Of a DNA stretch of 64,000 bases, positions 1 to 12,335 are shown in pieces. A program made the position numbers and the translations under genes. The stretch lies in the NCBI GenBank assembly GCA_015179025.1, contig WHUX01000209.1:27300-91299 (forward strand), in the 5' to 3' direction. The first letter of the stretch is position 1. The number at the start of each line of letters is the position of its first letter. Below the pieces are notes generated by a model. It was not told the DNA's origin. It did no database searches and worked only from the letters and a program-made list of their open reading frames with translations. The stretch comes from Terfezia claveryi. Its lineage: Eukaryota; Ascomycota; Pezizomycetes; Pezizales; Pezizaceae.

Positions 1-10
1 TTACCAAACT

Positions 11-125
11 GCAATTCAGGCGGATCACGCTAAAAGTCTCACCATCCCATAAAGGAAAAAAAGCAGCTTGGAGGTCTTGCTGCTTTCGGATGGCGTCATG
101 ATTTAGTGTGATCCGCCTGAACTGC
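11..125. repeat. 115-bp inverted-repeat (MITE- or hairpin-like) element
   Basis: Bases 11-34 and the reverse complement of 102-125 match at 22 of 24 positions; the shared core is TTCAGGCGGATCAC. A second short inverted repeat (AAGCAG/CTGCTT, 61-85) lies inside. The element ends about 95 bp before the tubulin cofactor B start codon. It could be a tiny non-autonomous DNA transposon or a structured regulatory hairpin. No clear target duplication flanks it. Confidence 0.55.
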
Positions 126-220
126 TTCCCTCCTCGGGTCTTTGCAGCCTCTCCAAACTGTGTGCAGTTTTATCTTGCAATTTTACGTCCATCTGCAGGT
201 AGCAACAACATCATATCATC

Positions 221-1678
221 ATGAGCATCCTTAGAGCAGCCTCCGATGTGGTTGTCCGAGTGTCTTCGGACAACAGTCTTGCCCCGGAACGCCGAATCTC
301 GCCTTCCTGGTCAATTGCACAGCTCAAATCGAAACTGGAGCTGATGACTGGAGTGCCCCCCTCATTCCAACGTTTGACCCTGCGTCTTCCCCACAGCTCG
401 GAGCCCATCGCCATCGAGGGTGTAGATGAGGAGAGTCTACATGTTGCGGACTTTCCGTTCCAGCCCTATGCTGAGCTACACGTATGTGGAGACTTTCTTT
501 CTCTCACATTGCCATACCCAGACGTTGTTTGATGTGTTTGAAATTTCAGGGGACCTCTGTTTCATGTTTGACCTGATGGCTTCTTTGGGTTGCGTTTTCT
601 CTCTTCCTTATTGCTGTGCCGGTGAGCTGCAAATACCCCATAGCTTATGTTGGCCTGATGACATCTATGGCTTTTCTTATTCCGCAAGGATTATAAAGAA
701 CCACTTTATAGCTGGCATGGCATTTTCGCTCTCTTGATATCCGTACAGCTCCCCCTGGAACCACGTCTCAATCCAGACTTGATTGAACGTGCATATTAGT
801 CTTCTTACTGCGTTTTTTGCTTGCCAATCGCTTGATACTATTCCACTTACACCCTGATCAATCTCTTTTCATCTCAAGATTTTTTTTTATATCCGTTCTA
901 GAAGAACTTCTGGTCAAGATGAACAAGGGCCAACCATGCCATATGATATTATGTACAGGTTGCCGATACACGCCCCCTGTCAGCTCGCCCGAACTTTGTT
1001 GATGTATCTGCCATTGAGAAATACACGATGCCGGGGGAGCAGTATGAAGGACTTCAGGATACCGTCCTTGCCTGGAAAAAGCGGCAGCAGCTAGGCCGAT
1101 TTGATCCCAACAAGCCAGATCTCATTCAACTAAGGGTGCAAAAGATGCAGGACGAGATTGACTCCCGGGGTATTGCCGTCGGGAGGAGGTGTAGAGTGGG
1201 CGGAGCTGAATTAGACCGGAGAGGAACAGTCCGATACGTTGGACCTGTGCAGGAAATTCCGGGTGAAGGCCTTTGGGTTGGTATGTAATCCTCCATTCTC
1301 TTCCAATTTTCTCGGATATTCTTGTACCATGTCGGTCGTACTCCCTTGCCACCACCAATTCCTTCCCTTCCTCCGTCCTACAGCCCAGTTCCATGAATTA
1401 AGTTTTGTGTCTTTGTTTGTAGTATCTCTACCCCCGGTCTTCCTGCGATGTCTATCCCTCTCCCACATCAAATAAAATCATCAAGTTCCCATAACTAATC
1501 CCTCACTATGTACACAGGGATCGAAAACGATGAGCCAGTGGGAAAGAACGATGGCAGTGTTTCAGGCAAGCAATATTTTACCTGCAAGCCTAAACACGGT
1601 TCCTTTATTCGCCCAGATAGAGTCGACATTGGGGATTACCCGGTCTTGAACGACCTCGAGGATATGGAGGAAATTTAG
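221..1678 (+). CDS. Tubulin-folding cofactor B (Ubl + CAP-Gly protein)
   Basis: Cofactor B (fission yeast Alp11, budding yeast Alf1) binds alpha-tubulin and works with cofactor E in building and recycling tubulin heterodimers in the cytosol. Three exons, 221-481, 959-1280 and 1518-1678, join in frame to 247 residues, the normal family length. Residues 1-85 form a ubiquitin-like domain. The C-terminal part is a CAP-Gly domain with GTVRYVG, GLWVGIENDEP, the signature GKNDGSV and FIRPDRV. The protein ends in the acidic tail DLEDMEEI, and acidic ends of this kind are typical of cofactor B. Intron 1 is 477 nt, unusually long for this window; intron 2 is 237 nt. The ATG at 221 starts the Ubl domain directly. 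The gene is convergent with MIF2. Confidence 0.93.
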
Positions 1679-3430
1679 ACGTAGCCAATCCCGAAGGAGC
1701 TGAGCTGAGCAGGGAGCCGGAGAGGCGGGGGTCGGCGAGTGGGTGGAGGCGTGGGATATTAGGTAGAGGGGTTGGGTTTGTGTGGATGCATGACGGGGTG
1801 GATATACATGATATACATCTGCGCTCAACGGATGAGAGGTTTTAGTGGTTGGTAGCAGACGGAGCAGGAAGGAAGCGGCTATACAAGGGATGTCAAAGCG
1901 GAACCAGAGGGCACAGCTGATAAGGTCCTCCGCCTCTGTCCAGCGTTGCCAACCGTCGCGTCATCCGGATCTAGTCTATACCATGGTTACTCCCTGTGTC
2001 CACACATATGGTTGGCCGGGCAGGAAACGGGGGAGGCACCAATCCTTATGATCAGTTTGATATTTGCTTATAATACTATGGATTTCTGCTTAATGAGGAA
2101 ATGAGAAACAGGCAGTGGAAATAGTAAGCTTGCACATCCAATAGAACCGCTTAACCCGCTACCAACATACCCACATTGCCCACTTAGCCACTCATCCACT
2201 TGGGAGGCAGAAATTGATTCATGGAATACATACCCACATACCCCATCTGTCCACTTGGGAGGAAGAATTAGAGTCACAGCGTTACATATCTCGGAAGAGG
2301 AGGTGGAGCAGAGCGGAGAAAAATTTCAATGTGCTCATATTCATGTCTTTTCTTTCGAATCGTCGATGGAATTGGGAATCGAAATGGAATATACATGCGA
2401 GGAAAAAAAAAATTATAGAAAAGTTTTGCGAAAAAGAAACGAAAGCGGTACTGTGCCACCGTACATATTAGGAACGGAACGGGAGCCCCTAAAAGTGAAA
2501 CAAAACAGAATAGGAAAAAACAAAAACATGGAGATATAAACCAAACCAAACAACCATGATATTAGCATTACTAGCACCTAGGAGTAAGGAAAAGAAAAAA
2601 ATACATCATCATGGTACATATTCCAATCTTAACCCCTGGTCCACCCAAGCAAAAAAAAAAAAGGGCAAAGCGAACGAATCCAATCCAATCTAATCCATCA
2701 AGTATGAAAAAAAAAGATATCCACAATCCGAACCAATTCCAGCTTTGTCAAAAAAAAACAAAAAAAAGGTATTATTCACTACCCACATAAATCTTACTAT
2801 AACTACTCTCACCCAAGATCAAGAAGACCACGGGTTATGTAGAGATAGGGGTAGAGGAAGCGGGACTAATTTCACGTCCTTGGACGAAAAAAAGTTTTGC
2901 GGGGCGGCTAAATTGGTTTTCGATGCAGTAGAGGTTGCCTATAGGATGTTGTGGATTGTGAACGTGATTGTTAGCTTTTGACTGACGTATAGGAGGATGA
3001 ATAATGAATAAATGCGTAGGACAAAGTGCGGGGGGAGTGACAGATGGGCATTGGGGTGGTAAGGAATATTTCCGAGTCTTGTTGTGCCAATGAGGGAGTT
3101 TTTTTGGGAGGTAGAGGGTAGGGCTCGGGCTAGGCCTGGGACAATAGGAAGCATAGGAAGGCCTTTCCCGCTCGCGCGAGGGGGTATAGATGTAGATGAA
3201 TAGAGGTCAAGGTCCAGAAGGTCAACAGGGCAGCAGAACAGGACAAGAAGGTAAAGTAAGGCAAGGGAAGGGGCTGGGGAGGTCAAAGGAAAGTAGGATA
3301 GTAGGAAGTTAGGAAAGTGTGAAGTAGAGGGTATATGATAGGCCAGTGCGGTGGGTATGGATATAGTTGTTGTCGATATATATTAAGATCTGTTTGGTAG
3401 CCCAATTTTGTAGACCGTGCTCAGGGTGAA
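1679..3430. other. Convergent intergenic region, no gene seen
   Basis: 1.75 kb between the 3' ends of cofactor B and MIF2. It holds many A-runs (for example around 2403, 2650, 2710 and 2750) and a local tandem duplication at 2165-2275. No exon with convincing splice sites or protein similarity was found on either strand. Confidence 0.6.
2165..2275. repeat. Imperfect tandem duplication, two units of about 50-56 bp
   Basis: Units at about 2165-2220 and 2228-2275 share ACATACCCACAT, then CCACTTGGGAGG followed by AGAA, in the same order and spacing apart from a small gap. This is a local duplication in non-coding DNA. Confidence 0.65.
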
Positions 3431-6400
3431 TCACTGGTTGGGCGGAGTTGTCTTGACCTTGATCTTAACCTGGTCCTTGGCCGTGGCAAAGACAGTACGG
3501 CGAAGATAGATGGAGATAGAGGGAGGAAAGGAGGGATAGGAGGGAAAGAAGGAAGAAATAAGGATGGAGGGGAGTAAGGAAGCACGGAGGCCATCTCAAC
3601 ACACTTCACCCCCAAACCCAACCTCCCTCCCAGAATAATCCAAAAACCCCACGGGAAAAACACCCACTCCCCAAAAAAATCATCACAGTACTCACCCCTC
3701 GCCACCTGAAACTGCCCTCCCTTCCTACACATAAACCCATTCTCCCCTACCATCACCCCGACCTTCCCCTTGACCACATAAAACACCAAATCATATTTCC
3801 CACTCGGCTTCCACCTCTTGATTCCTCCTGGGGGTATATCAATAATCCCCGTACCCAAATGATCCAAGCTGACCGTCTTATTCATTCTAAACGTCGCTCC
3901 CGCGACAGCATTGGTCGTCATTGAATCCGGTGCATATGCGATAATTGACTCTACCAACTGTCCCGACCCGTCGCGGGATTTGATTAGACCGCTGTAGGAG
4001 CCTGTGGAAAGTTCCCAGGATTCGAGGTCCGATTCGCCATCCTCCTCCGAGGATTCGGATGATTCGGGGGCGGGTTCGCCATCTTCGGGAACGGTCGCAA
4101 GTTTATTCGCCCCGCGTTTCCGTTTCTGTCCCGCCACGGACTTGGATTTGGACTTGAACTTTGTTTTGTCCTCGGACGGAGCAGGAGCAGTACTATTACT
4201 CCTTCCCCTCGCAACAGGTTTCTTATACCTACTCACCGCCGCCTCCTCCACGCGTACCACCTCTTTAACTACCTCCCTCCCCTGCCCATCTTCCCGTTCC
4301 TCAATCTTCGTAACGACCTTCTCCCCCGTCCAAAAGTTCAACGGTGCGGTCCTCGCGCGGCCGGAGCGGCGTTTATTCGCGTCAGAGGGAGAAATAACTG
4401 GTGCAACAAGCCGGATGATGTGGATCCTTTGCTGGGGCGGCCGGGCTTGTTGGAGGTCGGGAGTTACACTCCTTGGGCATGGTTGGGACGATTTCGTGGG
4501 TTCGGTGGACTTGGTGGGTTTAGAGGATGATGGTTGTTTTGAGGAGGAGGCTTTTGGTGGTGAGGATGAGGGGGCAGTGGTGGTTTTTGATTTCCGGTTC
4601 TTTTTAGTAGGAGGGGATACATCGGCTTCCTCTTCAGAGTAGTAGCTGTTATTATTTGCTTCCTGGACGAATTGTGACGCGGCTGGGTCTTCGGCGTCGA
4701 GCATTTCTGTGTCTTCATCGTTGTTGACTGCTTTGGCTTTCCCTTTGCCTTTACTGTTCTTCGCTGTAGTTTTTGCAGTAGTAGCTTTCGCAGCTTTTGT
4801 AGATTTCGAAGGGACAGGTGATACTGCTGTTAGAGAAGCGTCGGCTGGCGCGGCTTTGAATTTGCCTTTACCTTGAGTTTTGGCCCTTGTGCCCTTTGAT
4901 GGTGTTAGTTCTTCAAGCTCAGGTTCAGCGGCCTTCTTCCCCCGCCGGGCCTTCTTCGTAGCAGCTAGTTCTGATTCTGGTTCCGGCTCCTCTTCGGAAA
5001 CCTCCGGTTCGGGAGCTGGTTCAACAGGCTTCTTCCCTCCTCGCCCAGCTTTCTTCGTAGCGGTTGGTGCAGGTTCCTCCACAGCAGTAGCAGCCTTCTT
5101 GCTCCTGTTACCCTTCTTTCCATGTACGGGGACTGGAGTTTCTGGTTTTTCATCCATCACTGTCTCCGGTTCCGCAGCCTTCTTCCCCTTGCTGCCCTTC
5201 TTTCCACGTACAGACACTGGAGTTTCTGGTTCTTCCTCCACCAGCTCCGGCTCTAGTTCCGGTTCGGCAGCCTTCCTCCTCCGCGCGGCTATGCTATTAG
5301 CAGGTGCAGTTGCAGATGAAGACAACGGCGCAGCAGCGCTATTAGCGCCCCATACCCTCTTCGCCGGCTGAGGTATAGGTACCTCCTCGTCTTGATCCAC
5401 CTCCATTTTCTCCACTTCTCCCAGTTCCGGCTCAGGCTCAGGGACTTTCTTCCCTCGCTTTTTCTTCTCAGCCAGCTTAGCCGGCTTAGCAGCAGCAGCC
5501 TCCTCCACCGCCTTTCGCATTTCCGCATCCTCCTTCGCAGCTTTAGCCTCGGCGGCGGCAGCTTTCTTCGAGAATTTTTTCTTCAGCGGGGTTGGTTCCG
5601 GTTCCACTTCGGCTATTTCCTTGATTGCCTCATCCGCCTGTTGCTCCTCTTCCTCTTGCGTCTCTTCACCCACACGGACTGTTTTCGCTTTCCGACCTTT
5701 GGTTGTAGCTTTGGACTTGGTCTGTACAGGGACTGTTTCCAGCACAGTTTTCGCTTTCGAGGTTCTCCCTTTCACGGGGCCAGCCACGGGGGCTTGGGCG
5801 AGTTTCTTATTGTTCTTGGTCGGTTGCGGTGTTGGCGGGGCTTCATCTCCCCCGTCTTCTGCCTCCTCCTCTACCTCTCCTTCATTTTCAACTACCTGAT
5901 CTTCCTCCGGTTCCTCGGCAACATCAGATACCCTAGCCCTCCCCTTACCCTTACCCTGAACCTTCCCAATGCCCTTTCCAGATTTGACCTGCTCCGCCTT
6001 CTTCCTCTCTTTCTCCGCCGCCTTCTCCGCCGCCTTTATCTGCGCCTGTGACTGAGATCTACTCTGTACCTTCTCTTTCCCTTTCTCCTTCTCGCTCGCC
6101 TTCCACTTTTTCCCACTCACGCCCACTACATCACCCACATCTTCATCATCACCCACCTCAATAATGCTGACTTCCTCCAGTACCTCTTGTGCTCTCATAG
6201 ATCTCCCCACAGCAGCGAGTCTCATCACCTGCTCCACCTCGCCATCAGAAAGTGAAAACAGGGGCGGGGGTTTAGTGGGGATGATGGATAGCCGGGATGA
6301 GAGTAGTTTCTTCTTTGCCTGTGCTGCGGAGGGCTTCAATACCGGAGCTGGTTTTGATTTCGTAGCATCTTTCTCTATTGCGGTTTTGCTCTTTGTCACG

Positions 6401-7602
6401 GGTTTCTCCGGAGGTGCAGTAGTATCTTGCGCAGCCATCTCCATAGCCATCTTCACCACCGGTTTCTTCATATCCAGAACCTTAGATGTAGCTTTCCCTC
6501 CCTCATTCCCAGTACCATTAACCTTTCCCCCAAGCGTCTCCCACCCTTCCTCTTCCTCCTCCTCCCCAATACTCTCACTCCTCTGCCTCCCCGTTACCGC
6601 CCCTCTCCCAACCTCCGGCCCAACCGGACTACTAAACACCGTCAACTCCTTCCTTTTCAACTGCTTCGCCTGCAACGTCTTCACCAGCGGGGGCACACTA
6701 GGCGTCGTTGGCCTGCGCGGGGCTGGCTAGTGATAACTGGATTTTGTAAGGCTACCCCCGCATTAGAATTGAAGAGCACTCGGTTTATTTGTGTTGCTGG
6801 TGCGGTGGCGGCGCTGCTGGAGGATGGGCGGGTGGGGGAGATGTTGCCGGTGGTGAGGTTGACGGGGGTGAAGCCGCTGGAGGTGGGGCCTATGGAGGCG
6901 GGGCGGCGGGGGGTGGAGAGGATGGGGTTGGGGCTGTTGGTGGTCATGTGAATGGAGGATTTGAATGGGGGTCGGGCGCGGGGCGGCAGGAGGATGCTTT
7001 TTGTTGCTGATGTTGATGTATTGCTGCTGATGGTAGTGGGTTGGAGGCGCTGAGGGGGGCAGAAGCTGGAATGTATGTTAGAGAAATGAAATGGGATCTA
7101 AAGGTGGGGAAGGCGGGGCCTAGGTAGCTTCATCCAAGGCCTCCATGTCTGTTCCTCCCAACAGGCAACTAGACAGACGATAACACCAACCCCAACCCCA
7201 GAACCCCAGACAACAGGCCCAGAAAGCCCCAGAACCCTCCCCCCGGAGAACAGGTAAAACTCACCATCAACCCCCGAATCAATATCCATACTCTCTTCCC
7301 CACTCCCACTCATCGCCCCCTCCCCAATACCTCTCCCGGCCGGCGCAGGTGCCCCCACCGCAGCAGCCGCATCGCTCCCTCTCTGCGTCCGAGTCATGAA
7401 TGCATCCAGAGGTTGCGAAGCCTTCTCTGGCGATGGAGAGAAGAAGCCGTCTGGGTTTTCTAATCCAAAGGCGTCGAGCTCTTGGTGGGGGACGGAGATG
7501 CCGGTTTTCCTGTCAGGTGTTAGTGAAGCTGTCGGGTGAGAGAGGGGAGGAAACTTACCGCCCTTGCACACCGATTTCAAAGAACTGGTTCTCGCGATTC
7601 AT
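3431..7602 (-). CDS. MIF2: CENP-C / Mif2 inner kinetochore protein
   Basis: CENP-C binds the CENP-A nucleosome and links it to the outer kinetochore. Proposed exons are 7602-7559, 7509-7265, 7006-6780, 6726-3696 and 3594-3431 (about 1236 residues). The N terminus begins MNRENQFFEIGVQGRKTGIS, matching the conserved Mif2 start region. The CENP-C motif RRSGRARTAPLNFW is encoded near 4325-4385. A cupin dimerisation domain follows, with HLGTGIIDIPPGG, YDLVFYVVKGKVGV and GGQFQVARG. The middle is a very long low-complexity stretch rich in Lys, Ala, Glu and Pro with repeated GKK/PEPE blocks, so the protein is roughly twice the usual 500-700 residues. The join at 6779-6727 uses a weak GTGCTC donor. 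The last exon is uncertain: a clear donor lies at 3695, but the expected end of the cupin is not obvious downstream. Divergent from RNH201. Confidence 0.85.
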
Positions 7603-8077
7603 AGTGGCGCTATGGGTGTGAGTTTTCGTATTTATGTGTGGTTGTCACTCCGGCAGTCATAGATTGTCGGGCTATATATGTGGAGTAACTCAACTCGCAG
7701 AGGCAGTTGTGTATCGTACGTGCCCTTCTGCCACCCTGTGTCCCGGGGGTGAGCGGACACACAGTGTTTTCCTTCCTCCTCCTCCGATGTTTTGAATCGG
7801 ATTGCGCGTTGCTTACCGCTGCCGTGAATTGTTTGCCTCAACAGGCCGTGTGATAATAGCGACTCGGATCGGCGATGAGCAACTTGTAAGTCCCTAGTTT
7901 TGGTTTGCTTGGTACGTGAACAGGAGGCAGGGAAGAGGAGTGGAGCGTCTCTCTATCTCTCTATCTACAGTCAGCAACGCGTTTTCCCACTCGACGCCCA
8001 GCAGCAACTTCGCAGTTGATCTCCACATCAATCGTCCATTGCACATCGCTGCGTCTGCCTCTCCAACACATCCCACA

Positions 8078-9215
8078 ATGTCCTCCCCATTATCCCCCCA
8101 ACAAGCAGACTCAACCGCAATCACAGCCTCGACCTCTGGCCTCCCCGCCCTCCTCCCCTCAATCAACCCCGAAAAGCTCCTCGCCGGCGAAACCTACACC
8201 TACACCTCCCCCGTGCCCTCGGAGATCCTCGCGAACCCCGAGGCGCCGGTGATCCTGGGTGTCGATGAAGCCGGACGTGGCCCTGTGCTGGGCCCAATGG
8301 TCTACGCAGCCGCCTACTGTCTTGAGAGCTACTCCGATACGATCAAAGAGTTAGGGTTTGCTGGTTCGTTGACTTCTTAATCCCTCCCCTGTTTCGCACT
8401 TATAAAGTACTCAACTAACACACACACACCCAGACTCAAAAAAACTCACACATGCAACCCGCACCGCCCTACTCACCTCCCTCACAACCTCCTCGATCCC
8501 TTCCGACCCCTCCAAGCCCTCCAAAACATCCACCCTCCCCCCTAACCTCGGCTGGAAGACGACCCTCCTCTCCCCCCCAACCATCTCCACCAGCATGCTC
8601 CGCCCCCACACGCAACCCCCGCTAAACCTCAACGCTCTCGCCCACCACACCACCATCTCTCTAGTCCGCACCCTCCTCTCTCCCCCCTACTCCCTCAACA
8701 TCACATCCATCTATATCGACACCGTTGGACCCCCGCAATCTTACACCACCCTCCTGCAGAAACACTTCCCGACGCTCAAAATAACCGTTACGAAACAAGC
8801 AGACTCCATCTACCCCATTGTGTCTGCTGCGAGTGTTTGCGCGAAGGTCACGAGGGATGTAGCTATCGATGTGCTTACTAGTCCCGCCCCAGTCACTACC
8901 GCCACCAATCCCCAGCAGGCGGAGGCCCCGCAACCCCTAGGCTCCGGCTACCCAGGCGATGCAAAAACCATCTCCTACCTCAAATCCACCCTTGACCCTG
9001 TCTTCGGGTGGAGAGGGGAAGTAGTGAGATTTTCCTGGGCGACGGCAAAAGACTTACTTGAGAATGCTAAGCGCTCGGTGAAGGCAGAGTGGGCAGAGGA
9101 AGGGAGCGATGAGGGGCATGCGATTATGGGTTTTTTCAGTTCTGGCAAGGATGATGGAATGGGGAAGGGCGTGGCGGGGTGGTATGGGAGGAGCGTCGGC
9201 GTGGCGGAGTTTTAG
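8078..9215 (+). CDS. RNH201: Ribonuclease H2 catalytic subunit (RNase HII type)
   Basis: This is the catalytic A subunit of RNase H2, which cuts RNA in RNA:DNA hybrids and starts removal of single ribonucleotides from nuclear DNA. Exons 8078-8363 and 8434-9215 give 355 residues. Catalytic motifs are intact: VDEAGRG with D63 and E64, YIDTVG with D191, and [20 protein letters not shown] with D219. The 28-residue spacing between the last two aspartates matches the family. DSKKL and GSGYPGD are also present. The start at 8078 follows CACA and precedes a short variable N terminus; the frame stays open upstream to 7916, so a longer form cannot be excluded. Two insertions, around residues 110-150 and 235-250, are Pro/Ser- or Ala-rich and probably loops. 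The gene shares its upstream region with MIF2. Confidence 0.93.
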
Positions 9216-10327
9216 TGGTGAGTGATGGGATTGGAGATGGCTGTTTTTGTTTCGAGAATTTTTAAGGTTGTAGATAGCATGGTGTTTTGGGCGCTGAACG
9301 TTTTGGAATTATAAATATATCACGGCGGTTTACTTGATAATATATCCTGAAGCATATTTCTGAAGCATATTACTTATTTATTTACCCTGAAGTTGAAAAC
9401 CTCTAACTCTAACTTATACAAATGAGCGCAAGACCCTCAAACCCCAAAATCTCCCGGAGACAAAGAAAATGCAGCCATCCGAACCACACACCCTAGCACA
9501 TCGGAAATGAACATGGCATTTCTAACCCTTCGCTGCGAGAACACATAATACGTAATAAAAAAATAAGTCTTATCATATTAATCTCCATACTATGGACGGA
9601 CCTAAATATATAATATAACTGTCGAAGGCATGCATCTACCTAGTATAGTATTCAGCCCTCAACCTCCCCCTTCCCTCCTCCCCTCTCTACTTCTATCAAC
9701 GGGTGATGATATAGTAATCTAATAAACCATTCCAGGGGTGCCATTTATTTTTCTAATGTGGTTGTTCTTTCCGTGAGCACCTCTCGGCGTCTGAGAAAAC
9801 AAAAAAAAGCTTGTTCACCGGAATGAGGGTAACTTGTCGGTCGCTCGAGTGATGCTCCAGAATGAGTGAACACAGTAGTATCGTTGGGTCAATTGATTTG
9901 TGGCCATCACTCAATCCAATATTAAGACAAGCCCCCAGTAACATTCCATTAACCAACCATAGCCATCACTTCTATGTAATTATTTTTGACATCCCCACAT
10001 ACCCCCTGAGAGAAGACAAAACCGATCTATAATACACAAAAAAAAAAGTTTTTTCCCTCCACTTGCGCGTCGAGAAACCGGACATATCGGTGCCCCACAT
10101 GCATCACTGCAAATATCACAATGATTCGCTCACACATTCACACATAAGAAGTAAGGTAGCACATATACACAGCGAAAAAAAGAGACGCCCAGCCCTCAAG
10201 ATCTGAGATCATCAATATATCATTCGTGGCTGTCGTTATAGCTCCCCTCCTCTTGCAAAAGATATTTTGAAAATAATGCCCCTAGTTCCCTCTGTCTAAG
10301 GGTTTCCCTCGTGGGAGATATATCCAC
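9216..10327. other. Convergent intergenic region, no gene seen
   Basis: 1.1 kb between the 3' ends of RNH201 and ADK1. It is AT-rich with poly-A and poly-T stretches. A short minus-strand open frame at 9753-9956 has no recognisable features. It probably holds 3' UTR and polyadenylation signals for both genes. Confidence 0.6.
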
Positions 10328-11398
<1,071 letters not shown>

Positions 11399-12335
11399 TT
11401 CGTCGTATTATTCTATTTTAACTGTGTTTGGCGGGGTGTGTTCTGGGTATAGGCACGGACTTCGGTGCGGGAACAGTGGAAGAAAGAAGGTACAAAAAGA
11501 AAGCGCCACAGCTCAATTGCTCGTGATAATGCTAAACCGGCCACGAGGGAAACGAGAACGCCACGTGGGAAGGAAAATAAGGAGAGGACGTAAAAAAAAA
11601 GGGGGGGGGGGGGGAGGTTTGGAGTGGAGATGTGGGCAAAAAGTGCTGGAAAACGGGAAGATTTATGAAGAAGAGAAGGACCGGGGGTGACCCTGGGGCT
11701 AAGCTTCCTTCGATGGATGCGGCTGCGACAATGTGAGGGGCCGGCTACAGTGTAATCCGAGGGGATCCCCGAGGTACGAGTTGACTTGGCCTGTGGGGAG
11801 CTGGTGCCTGGGAGACGCAGATGGCTCTCGATGCTCTGCTGTGCGGTGCAGGTGATCCGATATCTCTCTCCCGGGTCGTTGGCTCCTATGGTATCTACTA
11901 CAATTCTGGCGGCCCCACGGCCCAGGAGGGTTCACAGAGGATTGTGATCCGTCAGAAAATATATACCGAGGCACGCTCCCTTCTATCCACGGGCCGTAGA
12001 GTTCTGCTGTAATCCTCCAAGCAGATATTTTCTTCAAGATATCCAAATTGATGTTACCGTCGACGTTCGCTGTACATGGGCTGTTTGCTTGCATTAGCAT
12101 AAGGATTGTTTGAATATGCTTAGATTCGTGCAGCTTGCATGCATATATGGGTTGCTTAAGCAAGTGAAGCAACGTGACGACGCTGCCACTCACAACGTTA
12201 CCTAGATCACCGCCATACACAGGGATAACACCTTCTCCAGAGTACATACCGCTACCTGCCCCATTCCCGGTGCCCCTCCCTAGTTAGTAGTGCCGTACGA
12301 CGCTCCATTCCAGATACCCCTCCACTACCACAGCT
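11399..12335. other. ADK1/RPN8 divergent intergenic region with an unassigned open frame
   Basis: 937 bp between the divergent starts of ADK1 and RPN8. It holds an A-run next to a run of about 15 G (11588-11616) and an uninterrupted minus-strand frame of 182 codons at 12247-11699. That frame has no recognised domain, signal peptide or biased composition. It may be chance or a relic. The promoters of both genes must lie here. Confidence 0.4.

Noticed and set aside
4004..5371. Long plus-strand open frames opposite MIF2
   Set aside because: They are antisense shadows of the biased Lys/Glu-rich MIF2 coding sequence.
11699..12247. 182-codon minus-strand open frame between ADK1 and RPN8
   Set aside because: No recognisable domain, no conserved-looking motif, and it fills a divergent promoter. 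Not called as a gene.
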